DNA of 64,000 nucleotides from Chitinophaga silvisoli (GCF_003412465.1 NZ_QTJV01000004.1:310001-374000), one strand, 5' to 3'. Shown: positions 1-9,857, numbered from the stretch's first letter. A program made the numbers and translations. The notes: generated from the sequence alone by a model not told the origin.

Positions 1-2
1 TG

Positions 3-464
3 GGCCTGTTCCACTCTACAGCCCTTCCTGATACCGAGGAAAAGAAAGACGCGCGCCGCAAATCCATCAAACTGATGGAACAATATGGTAGTGAAGCATT
101 TATCAGACAGGCATTTCCGAATATGTTCAGTCCCGGCTTTAAGGCCAGGCATCCGGAAAGTGTGGAAGCATATGTGAATATGGGTATCACCTGTCCCCTC
201 GCTTCCATGGAAGCGTATTACGAAGCAATGATAATAAGACCTGACCGCACAAGCGTGTTATCATCTATACAAGTACCAGTGCTGTTTGTAATCGGAAAAG
301 ATGACACAGCCGTTCCTCTTCAAAGCATATTGCCACAGGTATCCCTTCCACGGACCAGCAGCATTTATATTTTTGAAGAAACAGGCCATATGGGCATGTG
401 GGAAGTTCCCGCAGCCAGCAATCAGCTCTTGCTACAGTTTACTCTTTTTTGCCAAGATCAATAA
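3..464 (+). CDS. alpha/beta hydrolase, C-terminal part (5' end outside window)
   Basis: The frame is open from the left edge to a TAA at 462-464, so only the C-terminal ~153 residues are present. The visible part has the end of an alpha/beta-hydrolase fold: a strand leading to VPVLFVIGKDD (the usual place of the catalytic Asp) and, about 35 residues later, EETGHMGMWE, whose His fits the catalytic His. The nucleophile elbow would lie upstream. The substrate cannot be told from this fragment. The next gene starts 2 bp after the stop, so the two may be co-transcribed. Confidence 0.75.
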   Translation, partial: GLFHSTALPDTEEKKDARRKSIKLMEQYGSEAFIRQAFPNMFSPGFKARHPESVEAYVNMGITCPLASMEAYYEAMIIRPDRTSVLSSIQVPVLFVIGKDDTAVPLQSILPQVSLPRTSSIYIFEETGHMGMWEVPAASNQLLLQFTLFCQDQ

Positions 465-466
465 TT

Positions 467-3130
467 GTGAAAAGAAGCACCCTTCTATTGCTATTCATAC
501 TCTCTTATGGATTCATTTCCAAAGCTTCCCATATCATCGGGGGAGAGATGTCCTATAAATATATTTCAGGTACCACTACTACGGTGACCTACCAGGTTAC
601 CCTGAAACTTTACAGAGTTTGTGAGACAGCTCAGGACCTGGCTGAATTGCCCAATTCTGTATACTTTGCTGTATTCAGTAAAGCTGATAACAGGGAGGTA
701 AGCGGCTCTCCTTACCTGATCTCTCAAACCAGCAAGGCCACGCAAACTTCCGGGCAGGCGGATCCCTGTATCGTAAATCCACCCAAGGTCTGTTTTCAGA
801 TTGGCACATATACCGGCACCATCACTGTGCCGATCAACGCTGCAGGATATACGGTGTCGTTCCAAACCTGCTGCCGTGATTATACCATGGCAAATATTAA
901 GGACACACATGTGGCAAATGACCAGGAACATTTTCCGGGGAATGGTGCCTCTTACTTTACTGAATTGCCGGGTACCAATGATATCCTGACCAATTCAAGT
1001 CCTACTTTCAATAAAGATGAAGCGATCCTTGTTTGTGCCAATAAGAAATTTTCTTACGACTTTTCTGCCAGCGATCCTGATGGTGACAGCCTGGTGTATG
1101 TTTTCTGCGCTGCTTATGGGGGTGGTAAGGTGACTAATGGACAGGATAAATATGCGACACCACCTGCTGCTGTTGCTCCTCCTTATTCGAATCTTCCTTA
1201 CGTCAGCCCTTATTCAGGTGCTGCTCCCCTGGGGCCTGATGCTTACATCGTGTCTAATAGCGGTTTAATTACAGGTGTGGCACCCGATCCGGGAAAATAT
1301 GTAGTGACTGTGTGTGCCTATGAATACCGGAATGGTAAATTACTTGGCATTCACAGGAAGGATTTCCATATGATTGTAACCACCTGTGTGCGTGTGGTGG
1401 AAGCTGCCATGCCTGATAAATACAATGATTGCAGCGGTTTTACCATTACTTTCCTGAACAACAGTACTGAGGACAAAACCTATGACTGGGATTTTGGCGA
1501 TGGTACAACTTATACGACTACCAGCACTGCTCCTTTGCAGCATACCTATGCTAATGAAGGAGTGTACAATGTGACATTATGGGTCGATAAAACCAGCAAT
1601 TGCGGTGACAAGGCAACTGCCGTTGTATATGTATATCCTTTGTTAACGCCCGATATGCGCATTACGGGATTGTGCAGTAATACCACCACTACTTTTACCA
1701 ATACCTCTACAACGACCAGTAATACAGATGCCATTGCTACTTACCGCTGGGATTTCGGGGATACGGGTGCCACAGCAGATACTTCGCGGTCATCAGTGGC
1801 CAGCTATAAATACCCGGGGGCCGGTACCTATACCGTTATCCTGGATATCACTACTAAGAATGGTTGTGCAAGATCGGATACGAGCACGATCACCGTTTAC
1901 GAAAAACCACCTATCAGCACCACACCAGATACCTTATTATGTATCCGTAATTCACTCCAGCTTACTGCCAGCAGTGAATCGGGCGGCCAAACAATCAATG
2001 GTACTTATGCCTGGACACCTGATTATAACATTATCAATCCTAATACGGCTACTCCTACTGTATCTCCAAAAGTGGATACTGGTTATACTGTAACGTTTAC
2101 TGATGCAACGGGTTGTCAGAATTCAGCAACCGTAAACGTTGATGTTCGTGATACACTGTATGTAAGAACAATTGCTGATAGTACGGTTTGCACCGGTGAT
2201 ACGCTGAATATCCGCGCTTTCGCGGATGGGAATTATTCCCTGACCTGGTATGAGCTACCATCCAATACTCATGTGGGTGATGGTGCCATCCTCAACATCG
2301 TACCACCTGCTCCCTCTGCCACCTACCAGGTAGTGGCTACTTTGGGTGATTGTAGCGGGCATGATGATATGAGTTTAAAAATCGTGGATGCGCCTGTTGT
2401 GCAGGCCAGCGCAGACACAACTATCTGCTATGGTGACCAGCTTACGCTGACAGCATCGGGCGGCGCTTTTTACCAGTGGACCCCGACCTTTTCTTTGTCG
2501 ACTCCGACCCAGGCAACGACGCTTGCAAAACCAACAGATACGACACAGTTTATTGTGACTGTGACCGATAACAAGGGATGTCCTAAACCAGTGAGGGATA
2601 CTGTGATGGTCAATGTGGTTCCCCCCGTACCTGCCTTTGCCGGTAATGATACCATTGTGATCCTGAACCAGCCATTCACCCTGCATGGTTCTGGAGGTAC
2701 GAGTTATGTATGGTCTCCGGTAGATGGATTGGACAATCCAAATATCGATACGCCGACAACGATTATCAATCATGACTTTACATATACCCTTACTGCCTAT
2801 ACGGCTGAAGGATGTAAGGGCACTGATGATATAAAGCTCCGGTTTATAGCGGGGCCTGATATTTATGTGCCTACAGGCTTCTCACCTAACGGGGACGGAC
2901 AAAATGATATCTTCAGACCTCTGCCGGTGGGTATTACGGAACTGGAGTTTTTCAGGGTCTTTGACCGCTGGGGAAAACTAATGTACAGTACGACGGAATA
3001 CCTGCAGGGATGGGATGGGAATTTTGACGGGAAACCTGCTGCCATTGGCACTTATGTATGGGTCGTGCAGGGTAAGAATGTGAATAATGAAACGGTGATT
3101 CGTAAGGGCACTGTCACCCTGATCAGGTAA
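467..3130 (+). CDS. PKD-repeat secreted protein with T9SS type B (gliding-associated) C-terminal sorting domain
   Basis: This is a large secreted surface protein of about 887 residues. I chose GTG 467, directly after the hydrolase stop, because it gives a clean signal peptide (KRST, a leucine-rich core, then SKA before SHIIGGE). The frame opens further upstream at 398, but that overlaps the hydrolase and would bury the signal peptide. PKD-type beta-sandwiches are seen near residue 338 (YDWDFGDG) and 425 (YRWDFGD), followed by Ig/PKD-like strands. The last ~90 residues (IYVPTGFSPNGDGQND ... GTVTLIR) match the gliding-motility-associated C-terminal domain, the sorting signal for type IX secretion. 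Known for the family: such signals route proteins through SprA-type translocons, and a sprA gene lies at 10.5 kb. An adhesive role is inference. It is a paralogue of the next gene. Confidence 0.85.
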   Translation: MKRSTLLLLFILSYGFISKASHIIGGEMSYKYISGTTTTVTYQVTLKLYRVCETAQDLAELPNSVYFAVFSKADNREVSGSPYLISQTSKATQTSGQADPCIVNPPKVCFQIGTYTGTITVPINAAGYTVSFQTCCRDYTMANIKDTHVANDQEHFPGNGASYFTELPGTNDILTNSSPTFNKDEAILVCANKKFSYDFSASDPDGDSLVYVFCAAYGGGKVTNGQDKYATPPAAVAPPYSNLPYVSPYSGAAPLGPDAYIVSNSGLITGVAPDPGKYVVTVCAYEYRNGKLLGIHRKDFHMIVTTCVRVVEAAMPDKYNDCSGFTITFLNNSTEDKTYDWDFGDGTTYTTTSTAPLQHTYANEGVYNVTLWVDKTSNCGDKATAVVYVYPLLTPDMRITGLCSNTTTTFTNTSTTTSNTDAIATYRWDFGDTGATADTSRSSVASYKYPGAGTYTVILDITTKNGCARSDTSTITVYEKPPISTTPDTLLCIRNSLQLTASSESGGQTINGTYAWTPDYNIINPNTATPTVSPKVDTGYTVTFTDATGCQNSATVNVDVRDTLYVRTIADSTVCTGDTLNIRAFADGNYSLTWYELPSNTHVGDGAILNIVPPAPSATYQVVATLGDCSGHDDMSLKIVDAPVVQASADTTICYGDQLTLTASGGAFYQWTPTFSLSTPTQATTLAKPTDTTQFIVTVTDNKGCPKPVRDTVMVNVVPPVPAFAGNDTIVILNQPFTLHGSGGTSYVWSPVDGLDNPNIDTPTTIINHDFTYTLTAYTAEGCKGTDDIKLRFIAGPDIYVPTGFSPNGDGQNDIFRPLPVGITELEFFRVFDRWGKLMYSTTEYLQGWDGNFDGKPAAIGTYVWVVQGKNVNNETVIRKGTVTLIR

Positions 3131-3152
3131 ATTTATGCCTTCAACTATATTA

Positions 3153-3184
3153 CAATCGGAATCTGCGAATGCAGATTCCGATTG
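3153..3184. terminator. 14-bp perfect hairpin between the two PKD genes
   Basis: Perfect inverted repeat with 14-bp arms (CAATCGGAATCTGC and its complement) and a 4-nt GAAT loop, 22 bp after the stop of the first PKD gene. It is followed by only a weak T-run (TGTTTC), so a terminator or mRNA 3'-end stabiliser is likely rather than certain. Confidence 0.6.
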
Positions 3185-3291
3185 TGTTTCAAACCCCTTC
3201 ATATGGCGATTTAATTCATTCGCCCGTCTCCTTTTTTTTATTTAAATTCCTATAGTAAAGTCTTCATAGCGCCCATGCACAACCCCATTTA

Positions 3292-5220
3292 ATGCATAGA
3301 TCTGTTATTCTGGCTATTTGCTGTAGTTTAATCCACGTTACTGCAGCTGCTTACCACATTATTGGTGGCGAGATCTATTATGCTTTTATTGCCATGAATC
3401 CTGATGGTTACTACAGGTACGAGATTACTCTTAAATTATACAGGAATGCTGAGTTCACCTGTGGAGATATTCAGGGTTGCCTGGATCATTTTGAAGATCC
3501 TGTACCTGTGAATATTTACACTTCCGGCGGCTCAAGGGTGTCAGATGCCAGGCTGTTATTTATCAAAGAGCGACATCCCCTGCGGGATACCCTGCGCAAT
3601 CCCTGCCTGGCACCGCGCTCCCAGAATCTTGAAGTCGCTATTTACAGAGATACGATTACTCTCAGACCTATATTAGGAGGTTATTATGTAGCCTACCAGC
3701 GTTGTTGCCGCGGAGAGAAACTGGCAAATATCAACGATTCTGAACATGAAGGTTCTACCTTCTACTGCATCATTCCTGGTACTGAAAGCCGCCCGACGAA
3801 TAAGAGTGCATATTTTGCCAAGGACGTAGCGATTGTAATCTGCGCCAACCTTCCGCTCCATTATGATTACTCTGCTACGGATCCCGACGGGGATAGTCTT
3901 GTTTATTCACTGTGCAATGCGCTGACCGGAGGTGCTAACCGCAATGAAGCTGCCAGCGCCAATCCTCCCCCCTACGATAATATTGTAAACTACAAGCCAC
4001 CTTATTCAGGATCGAATCCCATGGGAGGCACACCACAGGTCTCAATCGACAATCATGGATTTTTAACAGGTGTTCCCCCCAGAGAAGGTCAATACGTAGT
4101 TTCAGTTTGTGTAACAGAATTCGACAGGCATACGGGCAAAATGATAGGCACTCATCACAAAGATATTCTCCTCACCGTTTTTAACTGCAATACCAAAATC
4201 ACCGCCGGTTTCCCTCCCACTCTTCAGAATTGTGTACCCGAGCCTGACCTCAGCGTGCTCATGCCCAACACCAGCAATGCAGGGTATACTTCCACTTATT
4301 ACTGGGACTTTGGTGATGGCACCGATACTGTAGTGACTGACAAAACATTATTCAGACATCTCTATCCTGATACCGGAAAGTATGTAGTAAAACTGGTGGT
4401 GAACAGAGGACTCACCTGTACTGACAGCACTACGGGTATAGTCAGTAATTACCCGGGCTTAAAAGGCGACTTCGATGTCAACGGGTTTTGCAAAGGTGAC
4501 CGCATTCAGTTCGACGATAAATCCTCTTACACCTATGGTCATATTACTGAGCGGAGATGGGAACTGGGATCAAATGGTGACAGTAGCATCAGCAGGGCAT
4601 ATGGTGAGCATGTGAGCCATACCTATGAACATGGTGGTGTCTACACCGTTTCGCTGGTATTGTATACGGATCATTCCTGTGTAGCCACCGTCACGAAAGA
4701 CATTACGGTGTATGAAGTGTTCCCCTTTGCCGGCAATGATACTATCCTGGCAAAAGGACAGGCACTGACCCTGCATGCGAGTGGCGGGGAGTTCTTTGCC
4801 TGGGCACCGCCTGATGGATTGAGCAATCCGAATATCGCAGATCCGGAACTGAAGTGGAATGAAGACATTACTTATATTCTGCGTGTCTCCAATTCACAGG
4901 GATGCGTAGGTTATGATACCATCAGCATCAAATATTATACGGGACCGGAGATTTATGTACCAAATGCATTCACCCCAAATGGCGACGGGCGCAACGACCA
5001 GTTCCGTTTTATTCCTGTAGGCATTACTGAATATAAATTCTTCCGCATTTTTAACCGCTGGGGACAGGAAATCTACTCCTCTACAGATTTTCACCAGGGC
5101 TGGGACGGCACTTATAAGGGACAACCCGCACCAATAGACACCTATATCTGGATCCTGGAAGGAAAAGATTTCACCGGAAAAACAATTTTAAAGAAAGGCA
5201 CTGTAACTTTGGTGAAGTAA
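3292..5220 (+). CDS. second PKD-repeat secreted protein with T9SS type B sorting domain
   Basis: 642 residues, starting at ATG 3292 with a signal peptide (hydrophobic core to about residue 20, ending AAA before YHIIGGE). The N-terminal ~330 residues align with the upstream gene (HIIGGE, then ITLKLYR versus VTLKLYR, then DPDGDSLVY). PKD-like strands occur near residue 336 (YYWDFGDG) and 420 (RRWELGSNG, a degenerate copy). The type B sorting domain covers about 553-642 (IYVPNAFTPNGDGRND ... GTVTLVK). It lacks roughly 245 residues of Ig/PKD-like sequence found in the middle of its neighbour. Tandem duplication followed by domain gain or loss is the simplest reading. It is probably cell-surface or released through T9SS; the ligand is unknown. 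Confidence 0.86.
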   Translation: MHRSVILAICCSLIHVTAAAYHIIGGEIYYAFIAMNPDGYYRYEITLKLYRNAEFTCGDIQGCLDHFEDPVPVNIYTSGGSRVSDARLLFIKERHPLRDTLRNPCLAPRSQNLEVAIYRDTITLRPILGGYYVAYQRCCRGEKLANINDSEHEGSTFYCIIPGTESRPTNKSAYFAKDVAIVICANLPLHYDYSATDPDGDSLVYSLCNALTGGANRNEAASANPPPYDNIVNYKPPYSGSNPMGGTPQVSIDNHGFLTGVPPREGQYVVSVCVTEFDRHTGKMIGTHHKDILLTVFNCNTKITAGFPPTLQNCVPEPDLSVLMPNTSNAGYTSTYYWDFGDGTDTVVTDKTLFRHLYPDTGKYVVKLVVNRGLTCTDSTTGIVSNYPGLKGDFDVNGFCKGDRIQFDDKSSYTYGHITERRWELGSNGDSSISRAYGEHVSHTYEHGGVYTVSLVLYTDHSCVATVTKDITVYEVFPFAGNDTILAKGQALTLHASGGEFFAWAPPDGLSNPNIADPELKWNEDITYILRVSNSQGCVGYDTISIKYYTGPEIYVPNAFTPNGDGRNDQFRFIPVGITEYKFFRIFNRWGQEIYSSTDFHQGWDGTYKGQPAPIDTYIWILEGKDFTGKTILKKGTVTLVK

Positions 5221-5235
5221 ATAATCATTTTTGAC

Positions 5236-5991
5236 ATGGGGATAGTACTTATTACCGGTGCCACTGCCGGATTTGGAGAAGCATGTGCGAGAAAGTTTGC
5301 AGCCAACGGATATGACCTTATCATCACCGGAAGAAGACAGGAAAGATTGACGGCTTTGCAGCAGGACCTGGAAAAAGCGAATGGCGTGAAGGTATTGCCT
5401 TTGACATTTGACGTGCAGGATGAAAAAGCTGTGAGCAGTGCACTGGAACAAATCCCCGATTCGTGGAAAGCTGTGGATATCCTGATCAACAATGCGGGCT
5501 TAGCCTTAGGTTTGTCTACAATTGATGAAGGCAGTTTGTCTGACTGGGATACCATGATTGATACGAATGTGAAGGGATTACTGTATGTATCCAGGACGGT
5601 GATTCCATGGCTGAAAGCCCGCAGGAAGGGGCATATAATCAACCTGGGATCCACAGCTGCTAAAACCGTATATGCGAAAGGGAATGTGTATTGTGCCACC
5701 AAAGCTGCAGTAGATGCGATTTCGCAGGGTATGCGTATAGACCTGCTGCCTTACTTTATCAAGGTGACGGCGATACATCCGGGTGCTGCGGAGACAGAGT
5801 TTTCAGTAGTGCGATTTAAAGGTGATGCGGGTAAGGCAGATGATGTGTACAAAGGGTTTACGCCATTGCGTGCAGAAGATGTGGCGGATACGATTTATTA
5901 CTGTGCTACGCTGCCAGCACATGTGTGTATCAATGATTTAGTGATCACCTGTACACAGCAGGCAAATGCGATTTACACTTATAAAGAGTAA
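5236..5991 (+). CDS. SDR family NAD(P)-dependent oxidoreductase, YdfG-like
   Basis: 251 residues, the usual length for a classical short-chain dehydrogenase. The nucleotide-binding motif TGATAGFG is at residues 7-14, NNAG at 85-88, and the catalytic set is Ser139 with Tyr152-x3-Lys156 (YCATK). Overall it resembles the YdfG group of NADP-dependent 3-hydroxy acid/serine dehydrogenases; the exact substrate is inference. It starts 15 bp after the second PKD gene on the same strand and could be read through from it. It ends in a ~220-bp spacer before the next possible ORF. Confidence 0.88.
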   Translation: MGIVLITGATAGFGEACARKFAANGYDLIITGRRQERLTALQQDLEKANGVKVLPLTFDVQDEKAVSSALEQIPDSWKAVDILINNAGLALGLSTIDEGSLSDWDTMIDTNVKGLLYVSRTVIPWLKARRKGHIINLGSTAAKTVYAKGNVYCATKAAVDAISQGMRIDLLPYFIKVTAIHPGAAETEFSVVRFKGDAGKADDVYKGFTPLRAEDVADTIYYCATLPAHVCINDLVITCTQQANAIYTYKE

Positions 5992-6218
5992 AAAGTTATA
6001 ATATAACACATAGATGTTATTCCATTAGCAGAATTTTCTATATATATTTGAGACAACTTACTTTTTGTCTATAATGAATGTGGTATAATGATGGCAGACA
6101 AGAGGTTAAATGATGGTATGACGAACTACCATTAAAGGGGAATGTGATACCTAACTAACTATGAGCTTTAAGAGTTTACTAACAATGCTAACTATCTATC
6201 CTAAAAAACCATATCCCT

Positions 6219-6365
6219 ATGCTTACATTTGCAACACTGTATTTGTTGCGTCTCTACTATCCGAGATGGAAAGCAGAATGGCGCTTCTACTCCGACAGAT
6301 CTAAAAGAAATAACTACGGTCGCTGGGCTACCCGCCAGGACTGGGCAGGTGCTTTTAGCTACTGA
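6219..6365 (+). CDS. possible 48-aa small basic, aromatic-rich protein
   Basis: A short ORF from ATG 6219 to TGA 6363. The product begins MLTFATLYLLRLYYPRW and continues with a Tyr/Trp/Arg-rich stretch ending DWAGAFSY. Codon choice (CTG, CGC, GGT, AAC, TAC) resembles the neighbouring genes, and a strong hairpin terminator follows 14 bp after the stop; both argue for a real transcript. An overlapping ORF in another frame (ATG 6161, about 46 codons) sits behind a CTAACTAACT leader and cannot be excluded as the translated one. I do not recognise either. The DNA from 5992 to 6160 shows no other gene. Confidence 0.4.
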   Translation: MLTFATLYLLRLYYPRWKAEWRFYSDRSKRNNYGRWATRQDWAGAFSY

Positions 6366-6378
6366 GAAAAAAGAAATC

Positions 6379-6408
6379 AAAAGGTGTACCAGAAGTGGTA
6401 CACCTTTT
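6379..6408. terminator. bidirectional terminator between convergent transcripts
   Basis: 12-bp arms (AAAAGGTGTACC / GGTACACCTTTT) with a 6-nt AGAAGT loop, and T-rich runs on both strands. It serves the small plus-strand ORF and the minus-strand BNR lipoprotein gene, which ends 7 bp away. Confidence 0.85.
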
Positions 6409-6414
6409 TTGTTT

Positions 6415-7596
6415 TTATATATTCACCCATCTATAACAAACATTTCCTTTTTTCGTATAGGCTACCAATACCGTCTTTTCATTTATTGCTTTGACTACCG
6501 GGAAAGTGACATATAAACTATCGCTTGTTAATAAGCCTGTTTTAAGCACTTCTCCGTTTCCTTTTCTCAGCTGGTATCCTACCCTACTATTAAACTCCTT
6601 TCCTACCTTCACCGGCTCATCCCATACAATCATTAGCTTATCATCACCGATTGTTGTTATCTGCGGATGTTTGGCCATTGGGGTTGTGCTGACTGTATCT
6701 CTTTTTGAATAAGTATTGCCTTCATCTGTAGAATGCGTATAATACACACCCTGGCCTCCACCCATTGTAAACCATACACAATGCAATCCGAAACTATTTG
6801 CTGCCATTGCAGGCCCTGTATGCGGGCAGCCACGTACTACCCAATTATCTGCGCTGATCCTGACCGGTGCAGAAAATGTAACGCCGTTATCCACTGATAA
6901 CAAGTGCACCATATCACGGATTGAATCATTGATGATATCCCTGAATGCAACATGCAAATGTCCTTTGGGATCGGTGTATAGATCGGTACGGCAACATTGA
7001 CACGCCGTTTCTGCTATTGCGTGCTCGCCTTTGAAACCATCATATCCACTGGTCTTCGCAAAGTATAAGGTTGATCCCTCTGCATTGATGTCTTTCCTGT
7101 TGTCCAGCCAGATAGCCCCGGCTTCTCCATCAGGTAACAGGGCCATATCAAAATAGCGCTGATCATAACTGCTCGTATCTGTCACGAGCTGTTGAGGGGC
7201 AGACCATGTTTTACCTGTATCTGATGAATGTGTATAGAATACTCTACCTGCCCATTGATTGCGCGGATCATGTTGCTCTACTCCATACATCGCAATGATC
7301 TCACCATTGGGTTTGAACAATAGTTTCGGCATATTCTCTGCATGCGGCAACACATTATTTGCCACAGGAATTACATGTGGCGTGGAAAAGGTATCGCCCT
7401 GCTGTATGGCATAATACATTGTTCCTGTATCTGCTCCCTGCTTTGTTTCTATCCAGCTGATGACTTTTTTACCATCGGTTGTTTCGGATATAAATGCACA
7501 GGATGCCTCTCCATGCGAGAGTGTGTATTCTTTATCTTTACCCGGATGGCAGGCCGATAAAAGGCCTGCCAATACGATCCACAATTTGTTCTTCAT
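6415..7596 (-). CDS. BNR/Asp-box sialidase-fold lipoprotein with a CxCC motif
   Basis: 393 residues with a lipoprotein signal (LLSAC, Cys16), so it should be membrane-anchored. Asp-box-like turns recur (SSDTGKTW near 134, SVDNGVTF, STDEGNTY), which indicates a sialidase-type beta-propeller. The Arg/Tyr/Glu catalytic layout of true sialidases is not obvious, so I would not call it a sialidase enzyme. A CQCC motif at residues 199-202 is unusual for a propeller and suggests metal or haem binding (inference). Its ATG overlaps the stop of the TonB receptor gene by one base (TAATG), so the two are translationally coupled and probably act together in the outer membrane or periplasm. Confidence 0.72.
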   Translation of the reverse strand: MKNKLWIVLAGLLSACHPGKDKEYTLSHGEASCAFISETTDGKKVISWIETKQGADTGTMYYAIQQGDTFSTPHVIPVANNVLPHAENMPKLLFKPNGEIIAMYGVEQHDPRNQWAGRVFYTHSSDTGKTWSAPQQLVTDTSSYDQRYFDMALLPDGEAGAIWLDNRKDINAEGSTLYFAKTSGYDGFKGEHAIAETACQCCRTDLYTDPKGHLHVAFRDIINDSIRDMVHLLSVDNGVTFSAPVRISADNWVVRGCPHTGPAMAANSFGLHCVWFTMGGGQGVYYTHSTDEGNTYSKRDTVSTTPMAKHPQITTIGDDKLMIVWDEPVKVGKEFNSRVGYQLRKGNGEVLKTGLLTSDSLYVTFPVVKAINEKTVLVAYTKKGNVCYRWVNI

Positions 7597-9857
7597 TATT
7601 TAAATGTATATGCGATCCCAAAATCAAATGTCCTCTTCTGTCCAGGATAATAGCTGGTGCTATAGGCCGTCTTCTCCGCGGTTGTTGCATAAATCACATC
7701 TGCTACGTTGCGGCAATTGATCCAGCATTCAAAACTCTTCCATGCATAACCGGTACGAAGATTCAGTAAATCATATCCCTTGTACATTTTGGTATTCTGT
7801 GGGTCCATGTAATATTTACTGATATGCTGCCACTCTGCACCAATCCTGAAACCTTTGATAAATGCAGGTTTGAAGGTTACTTCAGTATTCGTGATCACGT
7901 GTGGTGCACCATTCATCTGGTTGCCACTATAAGATACTCCTTTCTCCGTGTAGTCATTGAAGAAGTGATCTGCATATTGTCCACTTACGCGTAATTGAAT
8001 CGCTGTAACTGGTGCATAACGTACATTCCATTCTACGCCCCTGTGTGTAGTTTGCCCTGCATTCTGGTTCAGGTATGAACCATCTGACTGGCGTACACTG
8101 ATTATTTCATTCCTGCCTTTCATCTCATACACACTCATATCCACATATCCTTTATCATTTGCAAACCCAAACCAACCGCCTACTTCATAGTTATTGTAAT
8201 TAGCCGGTTTTAACACAGGTACTTTCACACCTGTGAATAACTCTGTAATATTTGGTGGTGCAAAACCGACACTGTAGTTCGCATATAATCCACGACTATG
8301 TCCGAAGTCGTAAGTCAATCCTAATTTAGGTGTAAATGCATTGAAGTTATTTTTCTGACTGGCGGCACCTGTATAAGCCGATGCAGATAGATGGTTTTCG
8401 AATTTATAATCCATCCTGTCATAACGCAATGCTGCGACCAGTTTCAGCCCGGTTACCAATGTCATGTTGCCCTGTACATAAGCAGCCGTGTTCAATAACT
8501 TTACATCGTAGTTAGTGAGCACGGAATCGGTAGGTGTATAATGTGTGTAATAACCTGCTGCATTTTTATCTACATCGATGTAATTAGCAATGTAAGCGGC
8601 GGGGCTGTAATCCATGCTTACGCCTGCGATGATAGCTGCATCCTGCCAACCGAATTCTTTCTTGTGCTGGAGGATTAGTCCATAACTTTTAAAACTATCG
8701 TTATTGATTTGCCCGGCAGCTTTCAATGGATCTGTCTTTGAATCTGTGATGTAGTAGAATGGATTTTGTTTGATACTACTGCTTCTGAAGAAGGCTGTAA
8801 ATGTAGTATGGTTCAGGTCATTCCAGTCATGCTCTACTGTGCTTCTGTAGCGCAATGCATTTACTTTCCTGTAAGAGAATGTCTGGAAGTTGGTATAGTT
8901 CTTTCCAAAGAAGTGGGCGCTATCCAAACCACCTATCTGGTCGGTATAATAATCTACCAGGGTAGCGGCGTTGATCCATTTGGTATGTTCGCTGATCTGG
9001 TAATCGCCTCTTAAGGTGAAGGCGAATTTATGGTAATCACTATGATCCATGTAACCATGTTGCTGGTTGGCATAATAACCACCCATAGTGAGTCCTACTT
9101 TATTAAATGTGTTTGACACATTGAAGTCTGCACGTTTGTAGCCTCTGTCCGTCACCCCGGCCTGCACGCGGCCTGTAGGATTTAAGGAAGGTGCTGCGGT
9201 GATAAAGTTGACAGCGCCGCCTACTGCTTCGCTACCATATAAGGAAGATGCAGGGCCACGTACTACTTCGATTGTACGCAATGCCGCCATGTTAATTTCA
9301 ATGAGTGCATTGTGGTTAAAGTCGCCGGTAGTACGGATAGGAATACCATCTTCGAGATACAGGAATAAACTCTTATAACCGATCGGCTGACGAATGGCCA
9401 TCGTATGTTGTTCATTTTGTAATGGCACCATGTATACCCCACTTACCTTGTTCAATAACTGGTCAAGTGTAGTTGCTTTGGTATCGTGCATTTCCTGTGT
9501 GGAGATCCGGCTGATCGCGATAGGTGCATCTGTACGTAATTGTTTATCCCTGCTGCTGGTCACTACAAATTCATTGAGACTGGCAGTAGATGGTTGTAAG
9601 GAAATGATACCTGCTGTCAATGCCATCTTCTGTGGTTGATAGCCTACATAAGACACTAACACGGAATCACCGTTATGGCCAGCGATATTATATTTACCCT
9701 GTGCATCGGTTACACAGCCTTTGCTATGATGTAATAATTGGATATTCACGCCTGACAATACCTCGCCTGTCTGTGCATCGATCACGCTGCCCTGTACCTG
9801 GGCATAAGAATGTAAGGACAATAGTACTCCTGCTATTATCACTAATAGATATTTCAT
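7596..9857 (-). CDS. TonB-dependent receptor with N-terminal CarboxypepD_reg-like domain
   Basis: 753 residues. Signal peptide 1-19 (ending SYAQ), a CarboxypepD_reg-like beta-sandwich about 20-105 (VQGSVIDAQTGEVLSGVNI), a TonB plug about 110-220 (LDQLLNKVSGV, IEVVRGPASSLYGSEAVGGAVNF), then a 22-strand-type barrel to the C-terminus (FDFGIAYTFK). It imports a bound ligand across the outer membrane using TonB/ExbBD energy. No SusD partner is adjacent, so this is not a typical glycan-uptake pair. The neighbouring Cys-rich small protein and CxCC lipoprotein point to a metal or metal complex as cargo, which is inference. Confidence 0.88.
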   Translation of the reverse strand: MKYLLVIIAGVLLSLHSYAQVQGSVIDAQTGEVLSGVNIQLLHHSKGCVTDAQGKYNIAGHNGDSVLVSYVGYQPQKMALTAGIISLQPSTASLNEFVVTSSRDKQLRTDAPIAISRISTQEMHDTKATTLDQLLNKVSGVYMVPLQNEQHTMAIRQPIGYKSLFLYLEDGIPIRTTGDFNHNALIEINMAALRTIEVVRGPASSLYGSEAVGGAVNFITAAPSLNPTGRVQAGVTDRGYKRADFNVSNTFNKVGLTMGGYYANQQHGYMDHSDYHKFAFTLRGDYQISEHTKWINAATLVDYYTDQIGGLDSAHFFGKNYTNFQTFSYRKVNALRYRSTVEHDWNDLNHTTFTAFFRSSSIKQNPFYYITDSKTDPLKAAGQINNDSFKSYGLILQHKKEFGWQDAAIIAGVSMDYSPAAYIANYIDVDKNAAGYYTHYTPTDSVLTNYDVKLLNTAAYVQGNMTLVTGLKLVAALRYDRMDYKFENHLSASAYTGAASQKNNFNAFTPKLGLTYDFGHSRGLYANYSVGFAPPNITELFTGVKVPVLKPANYNNYEVGGWFGFANDKGYVDMSVYEMKGRNEIISVRQSDGSYLNQNAGQTTHRGVEWNVRYAPVTAIQLRVSGQYADHFFNDYTEKGVSYSGNQMNGAPHVITNTEVTFKPAFIKGFRIGAEWQHISKYYMDPQNTKMYKGYDLLNLRTGYAWKSFECWINCRNVADVIYATTAEKTAYSTSYYPGQKRTFDFGIAYTFK

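Noticed and set aside
398..466. ATG 398 as start of the first PKD protein
   Set aside because: It overlaps 67 bp of the hydrolase gene and places 23 residues before a clear signal peptide; GTG 467 fits better.
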